A stretch of 64,000 nt of DNA from Fervidicoccaceae archaeon (GTDB taxonomy: Archaea; Thermoproteota; Thermoprotei_A; Sulfolobales; Fervidicoccaceae), in the NCBI GenBank assembly GCA_038878695.1, contig JAVZVD010000003.1:1-64000 (forward strand). The letters run 5' to 3'. The position numbers were made by a program, and so were the translations under genes. Below are positions 24,702-32,413 of this stretch, piece after piece (positions within the stretch are counted from its first letter, which is position 1; the number at the start of each line of letters is the position of its first letter). The notes under the pieces are model-generated. The model saw only the letters and a list, made by a program, of their open reading frames with translations. It was not told where the DNA came from and made no database searches.

Positions 24702-25665
24702 CAGGCTGCACCTCGGCTTCTATGCGCTCAAATTCGGCGATTACGCGTACGGCAGCGTAGGGCTCTACATAGAGGAGCCGAGAACTATCGTCGAGATCGG
24801 CCGTGGCTCTTCGACCGAGGAGGGACCCTCCCCCCTCTACGTAGAGGAGACGAGAGCTCTCCGCTCTCTAGCGGAGAGAGTCTGCGGAGAGGCGAGCGAG
24901 GAGCTGAGCCTTAGGATCGAGGAGCATCCGCCGAGGCACGTCGGGCTAGGCTCGACCACTCAGATCCTGTTGGCGGCCGGCTTGGCGATCTCCAGATACT
25001 GCGGCTCCGATCTCTCCGCGGCCGAGCTGGCGGTCGCGCTGGGCCGCGGTCGCGCCTCCGGCGTCGGAATCCTCGGCTTCGAGCGCGGCGGCATCGTCGT
25101 AGATGGGGGAAGAAAAATGATAGGCGGGAAGCTCGAGGCCCCGAGGAGCGTGGAGGAGCTCCCGAAGCTCATCTTCAGAACATCTTTTCCAGAGGACTGG
25201 CTCGTCGTCCTGGCGATACCCAAGAGAGCCGCGGGCATTAGAGGGTCAGCCGAGGACGAGATCATATCCAGGCCCGTCGAGCTCGACAAAGAGACGAGGA
25301 GAGAGCTCCTGGAGGCCTTGCATTTCCGAGTAGTGCGCGGAGTCCTCGAGCGCGACCTCGCGCTCTTCGGCTCCGGCGTCAACGCGATTCAAGAGACGAT
25401 GGGCGAGCTCTTCGCCCCATATCAAGGGGGCAAATATGCCACCCGCGAGACGTGGGAGGCCGTAGAGGCGATGCGCGCTTTGGGGGCGGCCGGAGCTGGT
25501 CAGAGCAGCTGGGGTCCTCTGGCTTACGGATTCTTCGAGTCGAAGACGCTCAGAGCGAAGCTCGCCGAGCTGCGAGGACTTCTGAATAAGGCGGGAAGCT
25601 TCGAGGTGCGAGTAGTGCGAGCTAGGAACAGAGGCCGCGAGGTAAGAGCCCTTAGATCCCGATAG
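24667..25665 (+). CDS. Beta-ribofuranosylaminobenzene 5'-phosphate synthase
   Basis: 332-residue GHMP-superfamily enzyme. It condenses 4-hydroxybenzoate (or 4-aminobenzoate) with PRPP in biosynthesis of methanopterin-type C1 carriers. Motifs: VRAGSRLHLGFYAL near the N-terminus, the GHMP glycine loop HVGLGSTTQILLAAGLA, RASGVGILGFERGGIVVDGG, and AAGAGQSSWGPLAYGF near the C-terminus. GTG 24667 is chosen because GAGGAG lies 7 nt upstream; TTG 24619 is in frame but deep in tsr3. Together with the DHPS-like gene at 18 kb it suggests a modified pterin cofactor. Confidence 0.88.
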   Translation: MRRLGVRVRAGSRLHLGFYALKFGDYAYGSVGLYIEEPRTIVEIGRGSSTEEGPSPLYVEETRALRSLAERVCGEASEELSLRIEEHPPRHVGLGSTTQILLAAGLAISRYCGSDLSAAELAVALGRGRASGVGILGFERGGIVVDGGRKMIGGKLEAPRSVEELPKLIFRTSFPEDWLVVLAIPKRAAGIRGSAEDEIISRPVELDKETRRELLEALHFRVVRGVLERDLALFGSGVNAIQETMGELFAPYQGGKYATRETWEAVEAMRALGAAGAGQSSWGPLAYGFFESKTLRAKLAELRGLLNKAGSFEVRVVRARNRGREVRALRSR

Positions 25666-25725
25666 ACTTACCCGACCATCATAATTAAATGTCGGGTTAT
25701 CGGGTGATCTATTCGGCGTAGCTGA

Positions 25726-25974
25726 ATGCCCTCAGCTATAGTCTTGATAAACACTGAGATAGGTAGCGAGGAGGAGGTCTTCGAGACTCTATCCAGGATC
25801 CCCGAGGTGAGCGAGACCTATATGGTCTACGGCGTCTACGACATAGTGCTTAAAGTCAACGCCAATAGCATGGAGGAGCTCAAGGAGATAATTGCTAGCA
25901 AGATAAGGAAATTACCGAAGGTCAGGTCCACGCTAACGATGATAATAGTCGAAGGCAAGGAAGCTCGAAAGTGA
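25726..25974 (+). CDS. Lrp/AsnC ligand-binding (RAM) domain protein
   Basis: 82 residues: a stand-alone RAM domain (SAIVLINTEIGSEEEVFETL, VSETYMVYGVYDIVLKVNA, LPKVRSTLTMIIVEG) without the HTH of full Lrp proteins. Such domains bind amino acids and oligomerise; they may modulate full-length Lrp regulators. A TATA-like ATAATTAAAT (25680-25689) precedes it. The stop overlaps the TiaS start as GTGA, so the two are co-translated. The link to TiaS function is not clear. Confidence 0.9.
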   Translation: MPSAIVLINTEIGSEEEVFETLSRIPEVSETYMVYGVYDIVLKVNANSMEELKEIIASKIRKLPKVRSTLTMIIVEGKEARK

Positions 25975-27326
25975 GTGCGCCTCCAGACATGGTAAGAGTT
26001 CTGCTCGGCTTAGACGGAGTAGACGCGCCACACGGAGGGTGCACGACGCACTTCGCGGTTTTTTTACTGAAACGATTCGAGGAGCTCTTCGGCGACGCGA
26101 TTTCTCTGCGAGGCCTCCCCGCGCTCGTCCGATTGAATCCGTTCATTCCGTGGAAGACCAGGGGCAACGCGGCGGTGGGGCTAGAGCTCTCGGTCGATGA
26201 TAGCCTGGTGAGCGCTCTGTGGGAGGAAACCAAGAGACTGGCCGAGGAGTACGTGGACTCGCTCGGTTGGAAGCCCAACGGCCTCGGCCTAGCAATGGTC
26301 CTCGAACCGAGGAGCTCTCAGCTCGAGGCTCTCTCCTCGCTATACGAGAGAGCTTTAACGGACGTCGTTGATGAGCGGGCTCTGACCAAAGACCAGGTCA
26401 TAGGTTGCGCCGACAACGTCGAGCTCCACGGCGGAGCAGGCGTGGTTGGGGCGCTCGCGGCGCTCGGCTTCCTCGCCAAGCAGAAGAAGCGCGTGACCTA
26501 CGAGCTGGTGCTCTATCGAGCGATCGAGAACGTAGGCAAGCCGAGATTAGTGGACGAGGTCAGCGTGGGCGTGGCCGAGGCCTCCTCTCGCGGTAGACTC
26601 ATCAACAATTACAACTACGAGGCGCGCAGGGCCGTCGCCGTCCCGAGAGGGCCCGACCCCGTGCTGCTGGGGCTACGCGGTCTCGACATCGAGGCTCTTC
26701 TCGAGGCGGCGTCCACTCTGAGGATCAATGAGTCGATTTGGGGCAGAGCGGTCTTCGTCACAAATCAGCATACCGACGCGCACGCTCTGCCCAGGAAGAT
26801 AAGAGAATTGAGGATCTACAGAGCTGGCCTCCTGGAAGGAGTCGTGTCAAGCGAGCCTGAGGTCGGTCCGGGAGGCCACGTGAGCCACGAGCTGACCGAC
26901 GGCACGGGCGCGATCGACGTGATGTATTATGCGCCGGCGAAGCCCATGAGCGCAGTCGCCTCGAGGCTGAAGGTCGGAGACCTAGTGAGAGTGCTGGGCG
27001 GAGCCGTGCCGCGATCCGGAGGAGGAGCGATCTTCAACGCGCAGAAGCTGTGGTTGGAGGCGGCGGCTCCCGAGGTCGAGTTGCTGAACCCTCGCTGCCC
27101 GGGCTGCGGGGCTAGGCTGAAGAGCGCCGGCTCGAGGAGCGGCTACAAGTGTGAGCGGTGCAAGTTCAGGAGCTCAACACGTCTACCGATGGAGTTGAGG
27201 GTGAGGAGGCGCGGGGAGAGGCGGCTTGTTGTGACGCCCGGCCCGGGTAGGCTGGCTCACTTAGTTGAGCCGGCAAGCGCGCACGGCGCTTCAGAGCTCC
27301 GAGGAGCGGCCGACCTCGAGGGCTAG
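25971..27326 (+). CDS. tiaS: tRNA(Ile2) 2-agmatinylcytidine synthetase TiaS
   Basis: 451 residues. Uses ATP and agmatine to modify C34 of the CAT-anticodon tRNA-Ile so that it reads AUA. N-terminal kinase-like domain (LLGLDGVDAPHGGCTTHFAV, LPALVRLNPFIPWKTRGNAAV), ferredoxin-like part, OB fold (VTNQHTDAHALPRKI, DLVRVLGGAV) and C-terminal zinc ribbon (CPGC...CERC). GTG 25971 overlaps the previous stop. The tRNA-Ile at 2.3 kb is the GAT species, so the substrate tRNA is elsewhere. Confidence 0.93.
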   Translation: MSAPPDMVRVLLGLDGVDAPHGGCTTHFAVFLLKRFEELFGDAISLRGLPALVRLNPFIPWKTRGNAAVGLELSVDDSLVSALWEETKRLAEEYVDSLGWKPNGLGLAMVLEPRSSQLEALSSLYERALTDVVDERALTKDQVIGCADNVELHGGAGVVGALAALGFLAKQKKRVTYELVLYRAIENVGKPRLVDEVSVGVAEASSRGRLINNYNYEARRAVAVPRGPDPVLLGLRGLDIEALLEAASTLRINESIWGRAVFVTNQHTDAHALPRKIRELRIYRAGLLEGVVSSEPEVGPGGHVSHELTDGTGAIDVMYYAPAKPMSAVASRLKVGDLVRVLGGAVPRSGGGAIFNAQKLWLEAAAPEVELLNPRCPGCGARLKSAGSRSGYKCERCKFRSSTRLPMELRVRRRGERRLVVTPGPGRLAHLVEPASAHGASELRGAADLEG

Positions 27327-27370
27327 CGTTTTTAGGGGGAAAATTGAGCCTCGCGAGGCGGCGACCTCCT

Positions 27371-27619
27371 ATGGGCAGAGTGAGAACCTCATCGGTGAAG
27401 AGGCTCGCTCGACAGCTGCTTCGTGACTATCCTCAGCTCTTCACTACGGACTTCGAGAAGAACAAGGAGATTGTGGCCAAGCTGCTAGAGACCAACAGCA
27501 AGAAGCTTAGAAACCAGGTGGCGGGCTACGTGACTCATCTCGTGAAGTTGCGCGCTCGCGAGATCCCTCCAGCTGCCGAAGCCGAAGAGGCGGCGATCGA
27601 GGAGAGTGCAGCTACTTGA
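27371..27619 (+). CDS. rps17e: Ribosomal protein eS17
   Basis: 82 residues from ATG 27371: MGRVRTSSVKRLARQLL is the family N-terminus, followed by DYPQLFTTDFEKNK and NSKKLRNQVAGYVTHLVK. Small-subunit protein shared by archaea and eukaryotes. An in-frame TTG at 27344 with GGGGGA upstream would add nine basic residues; the family start argues for the ATG. The C-terminus has an acidic, alanine-rich tail. The last 8 bases overlap the convergent phosphoribosyltransferase gene. Confidence 0.93.
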   Translation: MGRVRTSSVKRLARQLLRDYPQLFTTDFEKNKEIVAKLLETNSKKLRNQVAGYVTHLVKLRAREIPPAAEAEEAAIEESAAT

Positions 27620-28247
27620 GCGCGGATCGTCCCACGTCTCTCGAGCTCGCGATCAACGCGAGAATCTTTGCGACTCGCTTGACATCGATCCCGGTCGTGG
27701 CGGCGATTTCAGCGGCTATAGCTTCGAGCTCTTCTCGGCTTCTAGGGAAGGCTTTGTACTCGGCGCGGACGAGCTCCTCAATGATCTCGCGGGGCTCCCA
27801 TGGGAATATAATCCACCTATCGGTCGAAGCGTAGTAGAAATCCGGGACTATTATGCTCCAAGGCTTGACATACAACGTGAGAGTCTTAGTAGTCTTGGGC
27901 CCATAGAGATTGACGGCATTCACGGCCACCTGAAGAGACTTTCCGGTGTCGGCCACGTCGTCCACTATCATGACGTTCCTATCGCGTACGTCGAGCAAGA
28001 GCGGTTGAACTATGACGGGCCTCTCGCTCCTCCCCTGGATCCCCCGATAAAACTTAACCTCTAGAGCGCCGATGTCCCTCACTCCGAGGAGGTCGGCGAT
28101 CAGCCTAGCGACTATCCAGCCACCGCGCATTACTCCGACGACTACGTCGACACGCTCGCCGGCCTCCTCGACGCGCTCGGCCAGCTCGATAACGGCCTCC
28201 TCGACGTCGTTCCAGGTGAGAGATAGGAATTTCACGCCCGAGGACAT
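27612..28247 (-). CDS. Purine phosphoribosyltransferase-like protein
   Basis: 211 residues. The PRPP-binding motif is NVMIVDDVADTGKSL (about residues 92-106), and a basic N-terminal substrate region (VDVVVGVMRGGWIVARLIADLLG) matches the archaeal xanthine/guanine/hypoxanthine PRTase group. It likely salvages a purine base to a nucleotide with PRPP. ATG 28247 follows the ubiquitin-like gene by 2 bp on the same strand, so they form a small operon. The exact base cannot be told from sequence. Confidence 0.88.
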   Translation of the reverse strand: MSSGVKFLSLTWNDVEEAVIELAERVEEAGERVDVVVGVMRGGWIVARLIADLLGVRDIGALEVKFYRGIQGRSERPVIVQPLLLDVRDRNVMIVDDVADTGKSLQVAVNAVNLYGPKTTKTLTLYVKPWSIIVPDFYYASTDRWIIFPWEPREIIEELVRAEYKAFPRSREELEAIAAEIAATTGIDVKRVAKILALIASSRDVGRSALK

Positions 28248-28249
28248 TC

Positions 28250-28504
28250 TCAGCCACCGTGGCTGACCGGGATCAACGTCACCTCGGAGTCGGGCTTCAA
28301 TTCCGGGTCCTCTCCGTAGACCCTATAATCGACGCCATCGATGAGGATCACGTAGAGCCCCGAGGGTCTGCCCTCGCTCGAGGCTAAGTCGGGCACCGCG
28401 CCTCTAAGAGCCCTCAGGACCTCGCTCAATCGGCGCGCCTCGACCTCGAAGATAGCGGAGCCCAGCCTCTCGCGCAGACTACCAAGCAGCCTTACTCTGG
28501 TCAT
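28250..28504 (-). CDS. Ubiquitin-like beta-grasp protein (MoaD/ThiS/SAMP type)
   Basis: 84 residues: beta-grasp pattern MTRVRLLGSLRERLG, FEVEARRLSEVLRALRGAV, YVILIDGVDYRV, DSEVTLIPVSHGG. The C-terminal Gly-Gly is the hallmark of proteins activated by an E1-like enzyme, either to carry sulfur for molybdopterin/tungstopterin or thiouridine, or to tag proteins. The window holds no E1 or MoaE homologue, so the role is open. ATG 28504. Placed directly before a phosphoribosyltransferase gene. Confidence 0.85.
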   Translation of the reverse strand: MTRVRLLGSLRERLGSAIFEVEARRLSEVLRALRGAVPDLASSEGRPSGLYVILIDGVDYRVYGEDPELKPDSEVTLIPVSHGG

Positions 28505-28590
28505 CTCGCTCCGCCGCGGGACACTCTGTGCAGGTTCCAGTATTTTTACACGCGAGCCTTGTTTAAGTCTCGAGCGAGAGTCGATGCGGC

Positions 28591-29076
28591 TTGAAGAGCG
28601 AGGGACCCGAGGCCTTCGAGATCGTGGTCGGAGACTCTACGCTCTGCGTAGTCGTACACGAGGACGAGAGAGCGAAGATCGGACGTTACAGGTTCGAAGT
28701 CCCCAGAGAGCTGGTCTACTCCGCTCCTCACGCAGCTAAAGCGGTCGAAGTCGCCCTCAGGGCGAGCGCCTCTGGTCGCTCGCTCAGGAGCCTCGAACTA
28801 GAGGTCCTGAGGAGGCTCGTCGTCGTCGAGAGGGTAAACGAGCTTTTGCACCTACTCGAGGAGGTAGGCGCGAGCGAGAAGTGCATAATAGACGTCTACG
28901 ATCTCTGCCCCCCACCGGGGGAGCTTCTGCTTCGCGCCGAGTGCTCCCCCTCGTCGGAGGCCCCGGTGGCTAAGAAAACGCCGCCTAAGATCGTCGAGAT
29001 GAGGAAGAAACGTGAGAGCCTAGAGAACGCGATTTTATCTAGAGTGGAGCTCTCGCTCCTCGACCTGTGGAAGTGA
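28591..29076 (+). CDS. Hypothetical protein
   Basis: 161 residues, not recognised. The N-terminus is beta-rich (EIVVGDSTLCVVVHEDERAKIGRYRF in two strands), the middle helical (APHAAKAVEVALRASASG, RLVVVERVNELLHLLEEVG), and the C-terminus basic then helical (TPPKIVEMRKKRESL, LSLLDLWK). TTG 28591; a TATA-like TTTAAGTC about 28562-28569 would give an almost leaderless mRNA. It is convergent with the Glu/Trp microprotein gene, 8 bp between stops. No function proposed. Confidence 0.65.
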   Translation: MKSEGPEAFEIVVGDSTLCVVVHEDERAKIGRYRFEVPRELVYSAPHAAKAVEVALRASASGRSLRSLELEVLRRLVVVERVNELLHLLEEVGASEKCIIDVYDLCPPPGELLLRAECSPSSEAPVAKKTPPKIVEMRKKRESLENAILSRVELSLLDLWK

Positions 29077-29084
29077 GCCGCTCG

Positions 29085-29180
29085 TTACCACTCCTCCTCT
29101 TCCCACTCCTCCTCTTCCCACCACTCTTCCTCCTCTTCCTCCTCTTCCCACCACTCCTCCTCTTCCTCCTCGAAGAACAT
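29085..29180 (-). CDS. 31-residue Glu/Trp microprotein
   Basis: A complete small gene. After Met-Phe-Phe the protein consists only of Glu and Trp: runs of 6, 8, 4 and 4 Glu separated by WW, WW, W and ending in W (22 Glu, 6 Trp). ATG at 29180, TAA at 29085-29087. GAGGAGGT (minus strand, 29189-29196) is 8 nt upstream and a TATA box GCTATAAATC (29225-29234) is placed for initiation near 29203. On the plus strand the same DNA looks like a pyrimidine repeat. The calculated charge is extremely negative. No family known to me; an anionic DNA- or RNA-mimic or partner-binding peptide is conceivable. Confidence 0.7.
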   Translation of the reverse strand: MFFEEEEEEWWEEEEEEEEWWEEEEWEEEEW

Positions 29181-29224
29181 GTCCGACGACCTCCTCGATT
29201 TCAGCGCGCTAGAGTCCGCCCCCA

Positions 29225-29240
29225 GATTTATAGCTTTAAC
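29225..29240. promoter_or_regulatory. Divergent promoter of the microprotein and the ABC transporter
   Basis: On the minus strand GCTATAAATC is a TATA box about 45 bp from the microprotein ATG. On the plus strand TTATAGCTTTAAC offers a TATA for the ABC exporter genes. The two cores overlap, so the two transcripts probably compete or are co-regulated. Confidence 0.5.
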
Positions 29241-29343
29241 CGCGGCGACCACGCCGGGCCTCGGAGCGGAGATTCTCGCGTCTTCGCCGAGGAGTACTAA
29301 AGAGCTCGGCTCGACTTCACTTGGCGAGGAGGTTGCGCCGAGC

Positions 29344-30078
29344 GTGTTCGTTGCTGAGCTCGAATCGGCGACGAAATCCTACGGGAGGATCAAAGCGCTG
29401 GATGGCCTGAGTCTGAGGGTTCGAGCAGGCGAGGTACTCTGTCTCCTCGGCCCCAACGGATCAGGGAAGACCACGGCGCTGCGCGTACTATTAGGTCTCG
29501 TGAGGCCCGACAGCGGCGTAGCCAGAATCATGGGCTTCAACTCCTTCGAGCTCCCGGAGAACGTGAGGAGGCTCGTCTCTTATCTGCCGGAGGACGCGAG
29601 CCCCTACGAGAGGCTCACGGGGCGCGAGAATCTCTTACTCTTCGCTAGGCTCTACGCATCTACAGACCAAGAGGAAGCAGAGATCCTGGAGAGAGGAGTC
29701 GCGCTCGCCGAGCTAGGCGAGCACATCGATAGAAGGGCGGGTGAGTACAGTAAAGGCATGAAGAGGCGCCTGCTGCTCGCGAGAACTCTCATGGTCGGCG
29801 CATCGCTCGTGGTCTTGGACGAGCCGACTTCGGGTCTAGACGTGTTCACCTTGGTGAAGCTCAGGAGGACTCTCAGAGAGTACGTGGAGGTTCGGAGAGC
29901 GTCTCTCGTGATCAGCAGCCACGCTATGCTGGAGGTGGAGCCCCTCTGCGATAGAGTCGCCCTCCTCCGAGAAGGCAGGCTGGTCGACGAGGGCGCTCTG
30001 AGCGAGCTATTGGAGAAATACGACGCCAGAAATTTGGAGGAGGCCTTCGTGGCGGCGTGCCGAGAGCCTCAGCGTTGA
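29344..30078 (+). CDS. ABC transporter ATP-binding protein (NatA-like exporter)
   Basis: 244 residues: VAELESATKSYGRIKALDG, Walker A LGPNGSGKTT, Q-loop SYLPEDASPYERLTGRENL, signature YSKGMKRRLLLARTL, Walker B LVVLDEPTSGLD, H-loop ISSHA. This matches the ATPase of ABC-2 type exporters. GTG 29344 is chosen because it has GAGGAGGT upstream and lies after the promoter; the open frame back to ATG 29179 crosses the promoter and the microprotein gene. Works with the permease gene 24 bp downstream. Exported substrate unknown. Confidence 0.9.
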   Translation: MFVAELESATKSYGRIKALDGLSLRVRAGEVLCLLGPNGSGKTTALRVLLGLVRPDSGVARIMGFNSFELPENVRRLVSYLPEDASPYERLTGRENLLLFARLYASTDQEEAEILERGVALAELGEHIDRRAGEYSKGMKRRLLLARTLMVGASLVVLDEPTSGLDVFTLVKLRRTLREYVEVRRASLVISSHAMLEVEPLCDRVALLREGRLVDEGALSELLEKYDARNLEEAFVAACREPQR

Positions 30079-30102
30079 GCGTAAGGAGGGCTGGGCTGCG
30101 TC

Positions 30103-31359
30103 GTGAGGTGGAGGAAGCAGCGAGCTCTGCTCTGGAAAGAGCTCCTGGATCTAACCCGCGACAGGAAGACCCTCTTATCCGCGGCGCTGTTACCTCTCCT
30201 AGTTCTCCCTCTCATGGGGGCGGCGGCTGCCGTCCTCTCGAGGGAGCAGCCCGTGGGAGTTGCCATAATCGTCGAGGATTCCTACGAGAGTGAAGCCCAA
30301 ATCCTCGCTCGCTCTCTGGCAGAGCTAGTGGAGAGGACCTCGAAAGCGTATGATCAGAAGTGCGTCGTGGCGTTCGTCGAGCGGAGAGCCGACGCCCTGA
30401 GAGACCAGAGCTTTGACATCGTAGTGGTGATACCCGACGGGTTCTCCGAGAATCTCACGAGCTTAAACGAAGCGGCACGCCTTGTCGTCAGTGCCAGGCT
30501 CGACTCGGCTAAACTCAGCGTGGCCGAGGCGGTGGTCCTCTCGGCGATCGAGGAGCTCTCCTCGAGAGAGGCATCGAGGAGGATCCAACGCCTCTCTGAG
30601 CTAGCGAACCTCGCGGTAGATCCTCGCGTAGTCACGAAGCCTATTGAGATCGTGTTAGAGGCTCACAGAGGAGCCGGGCTGTCGGCGACGCGAGAGGAGG
30701 GAGCAATGCTCTACTCTGCCAGGCTCTTGGCCTTCGCCCTCTTCTTCGCGGTGACCCCCACGACAGCTTACGTCTCCGACGCTTTCATGGGAGAGAAAGA
30801 GAGGCGCACGATCGAGGCCTTGTTAGCGACGCCGGCGAAGCTCAGTCATCTGCTGATAAGCAAGCTCGTCGCTAGCAGCGCGCTGGGCCTCGTAGCCGGC
30901 ATCGCCGACGTCGTCGGATTGCTCGTTTACTTCGAGCTGCTGGGCCGCGCTCTCGGGGGCCTCCAGCTTGGACTGAGCGCCGGCCTCGTTGGCGTGCACT
31001 CCGTGGCCATGACGTTAACTGTCTTCGCGACCTCGGCTATGTTGACGCCCGTGGTGACCCGAGCAGGCTCGGTGAGAGCGGCCAATGCCGCATCGGGCTT
31101 AGTCACGGGCCTAGCGATGGTAGTCTTCTTCGTTGTGCTCTTCGCCGACCCCTCGAGGCTACCAATATCTCACAGGTGTGCCCTCTACTTAGTGCCTCAA
31201 ACTCACGGAGCCCTGGCCGTGTTGAAGTTCGCATCGGGTCAAGCAATCGACGCAATATTGCACTTGACTCTGCTCGTCGCAGTCTCGATCGCGCTATATG
31301 CGTTAGCCTACAAGCGGCTAGACCCCGAGAAGCTCGTAGCACCGTTACCGAGCCGCTGA
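30103..31359 (+). CDS. ABC-2 type permease (NatB-like)
   Basis: 418 residues. One N-terminal membrane segment (LLSAALLPLLVLPLMGAAAAV, about 26-46), a long outside domain (to about residue 200), then five or six C-terminal segments (LLAFALFFAVTPTTAYV, LVASSALGLVAGIADVVGLLVYF, VGVHSVAMTLTVFATSAM, GLVTGLAMVVFFVVLFA, LHLTLLVAVSIALYALAY). The EKERRTIEALLATP coupling motif is typical of Na+/drug exporters of this class. GTG 30103. Partner of the preceding ATPase. Confidence 0.9.
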   Translation: MRWRKQRALLWKELLDLTRDRKTLLSAALLPLLVLPLMGAAAAVLSREQPVGVAIIVEDSYESEAQILARSLAELVERTSKAYDQKCVVAFVERRADALRDQSFDIVVVIPDGFSENLTSLNEAARLVVSARLDSAKLSVAEAVVLSAIEELSSREASRRIQRLSELANLAVDPRVVTKPIEIVLEAHRGAGLSATREEGAMLYSARLLAFALFFAVTPTTAYVSDAFMGEKERRTIEALLATPAKLSHLLISKLVASSALGLVAGIADVVGLLVYFELLGRALGGLQLGLSAGLVGVHSVAMTLTVFATSAMLTPVVTRAGSVRAANAASGLVTGLAMVVFFVVLFADPSRLPISHRCALYLVPQTHGALAVLKFASGQAIDAILHLTLLVAVSIALYALAYKRLDPEKLVAPLPSR

Positions 31360-31372
31360 GCCCCCTTCGAAA

Positions 31373-32056
31373 TCATATTTCTAAGGTCTCTCCCGGTCTC
31401 AGCTTGGCCACTCTCGTGACCGGGTGGACTTTCGCCACCTCTCTCTCGAATTCTTCGGGGGTGCCGTAGAGCATGGGGAAGGTGCCATAGTGCATAGGAA
31501 CGGCGATCCTAGGCTTGATGAGCTTGACCGCATAAGCGGCCTGCTTCGGGTCCATCGTGAAGTGGCCGCCTATCGGCAGAAGCGCGACGTCGGGCGCGTA
31601 GAGCTCGCCTATCCACTGCATATCGGCCGAGAGACCCGTGTCTCCGGCGTGATAGATCACGGCCTCGCGCCCTATCAGAACGGCGCCCACGGGGCACCCC
31701 CTCGGGCTGCTATGCGACGCGGGGACCAGAGCCACCTCGATGTTGCCGACGCCTGTTCTTATCGGGCCACCGATATTACCACCGATTACCCTCTCTCGCT
31801 CAACGCCCGACTCCGCGATCTCCTCAGCTAGCTCGTAGATCGCGACGAGCTTAGCTCTCTTGCTCTTCTTCATGATCTCCAAGGTCTCGCCCAGATGGTC
31901 TCCATGTGCGTGTGTGACCACGATGAGTTCGATCGCTCTCGGGTCCGGGAGCTCGGCTGGAGCTAGAGGATTGCTCAGCCACGGGTCGAGCAGGACGTTC
32001 TTGTCATCGAGGACCACGTGGAAAGCCGCATGACCTAGCCAGGTTATCCTGGCCAA
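31373..32056 (-). CDS. Metal-dependent hydrolase, metallo-beta-lactamase fold (UPF0173)
   Basis: 227 residues: ITWLGHAAFHV start, HAHGDHLGE metal motif, SHSSPRG, YHAGDTGLSADM, LLPIGGHFTMD and VPMHYGTFPM give the five-metal-ligand pattern of UPF0173. The natural substrate is unknown for the family. TTG 32056 (MARITWLGH); a TATA-like CATATTAATTG on the minus strand near 32094-32104 fits. Convergent with the ABC permease. Confidence 0.9.
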   Translation of the reverse strand: MARITWLGHAAFHVVLDDKNVLLDPWLSNPLAPAELPDPRAIELIVVTHAHGDHLGETLEIMKKSKRAKLVAIYELAEEIAESGVERERVIGGNIGGPIRTGVGNIEVALVPASHSSPRGCPVGAVLIGREAVIYHAGDTGLSADMQWIGELYAPDVALLPIGGHFTMDPKQAAYAVKLIKPRIAVPMHYGTFPMLYGTPEEFEREVAKVHPVTRVAKLRPGETLEI

Positions 32057-32181
32057 GGCTCTTCGACTCCGTGATGCATCGAACGCATTAGCACAATTAA
32101 TATGTTCCTGAGCGCTATCCCCGAGAGCCTCCTCGGACGAGTTCGCTAAGAGGATCCGAGAGCGTCGACGCGGAGAAGGCC

Positions 32182-32349
32182 TCAGAGCAGGGCCCTCATC
32201 AACACGACGATCGTGATGAACGCGGCGCTGAGCAGCAGGACCATAGTCGGCGAGATCTCTACCTTGGCTTCGAGCTCTTCATAGAAGCTCACTAGCCCGG
32301 CGGCGCTCAGCGGACCGCCTAGCCTCTTCCTGTCTCTTCTAGACGACAA
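32182..32349 (-). CDS. Preprotein translocase subunit Sec61-beta (SecG)
   Basis: 55 residues, the normal archaeal size. The cytoplasmic N-terminus SSRRDRKRLGGPLSAAGLVSFYEE contains the family motif, followed by one membrane anchor (SPTMVLLLSAAFITIVVLMRALL). It sits beside SecY in the translocon. The TTG at 32349 has GGAG 6 nt upstream and gives the canonical start; the longer open frame to 32469 overlaps PAN and is not supported. Lies 64 bp downstream of PAN on the same strand. Confidence 0.9.
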   Translation of the reverse strand: MSSRRDRKRLGGPLSAAGLVSFYEELEAKVEISPTMVLLLSAAFITIVVLMRALL

Positions 32350-32413
32350 GGCAATCTCCTTGGGTTCGACTAGAGCGCGAGGCTCAAAAAGCTTTCCCCC
32401 GACCGCTCGAGTC

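Noticed and set aside
29085-29175. Plain pyrimidine tandem repeat or microsatellite
   Set aside because: The minus strand has start, stop, Shine-Dalgarno and TATA in register, and only Glu/Trp codons, so a coding reading explains it better.
29179-29343. Extension of the ABC ATPase upstream to ATG 29179
   Set aside because: It would cross the divergent promoter and the microprotein gene, and the extra 55 residues look nothing like an NBD start.
32073-32115. C/D box RNA candidate (GTGATGC ... CTGA)
   Set aside because: Box C is imperfect, and the segment contains the promoter of the metallo-beta-lactamase-fold gene.
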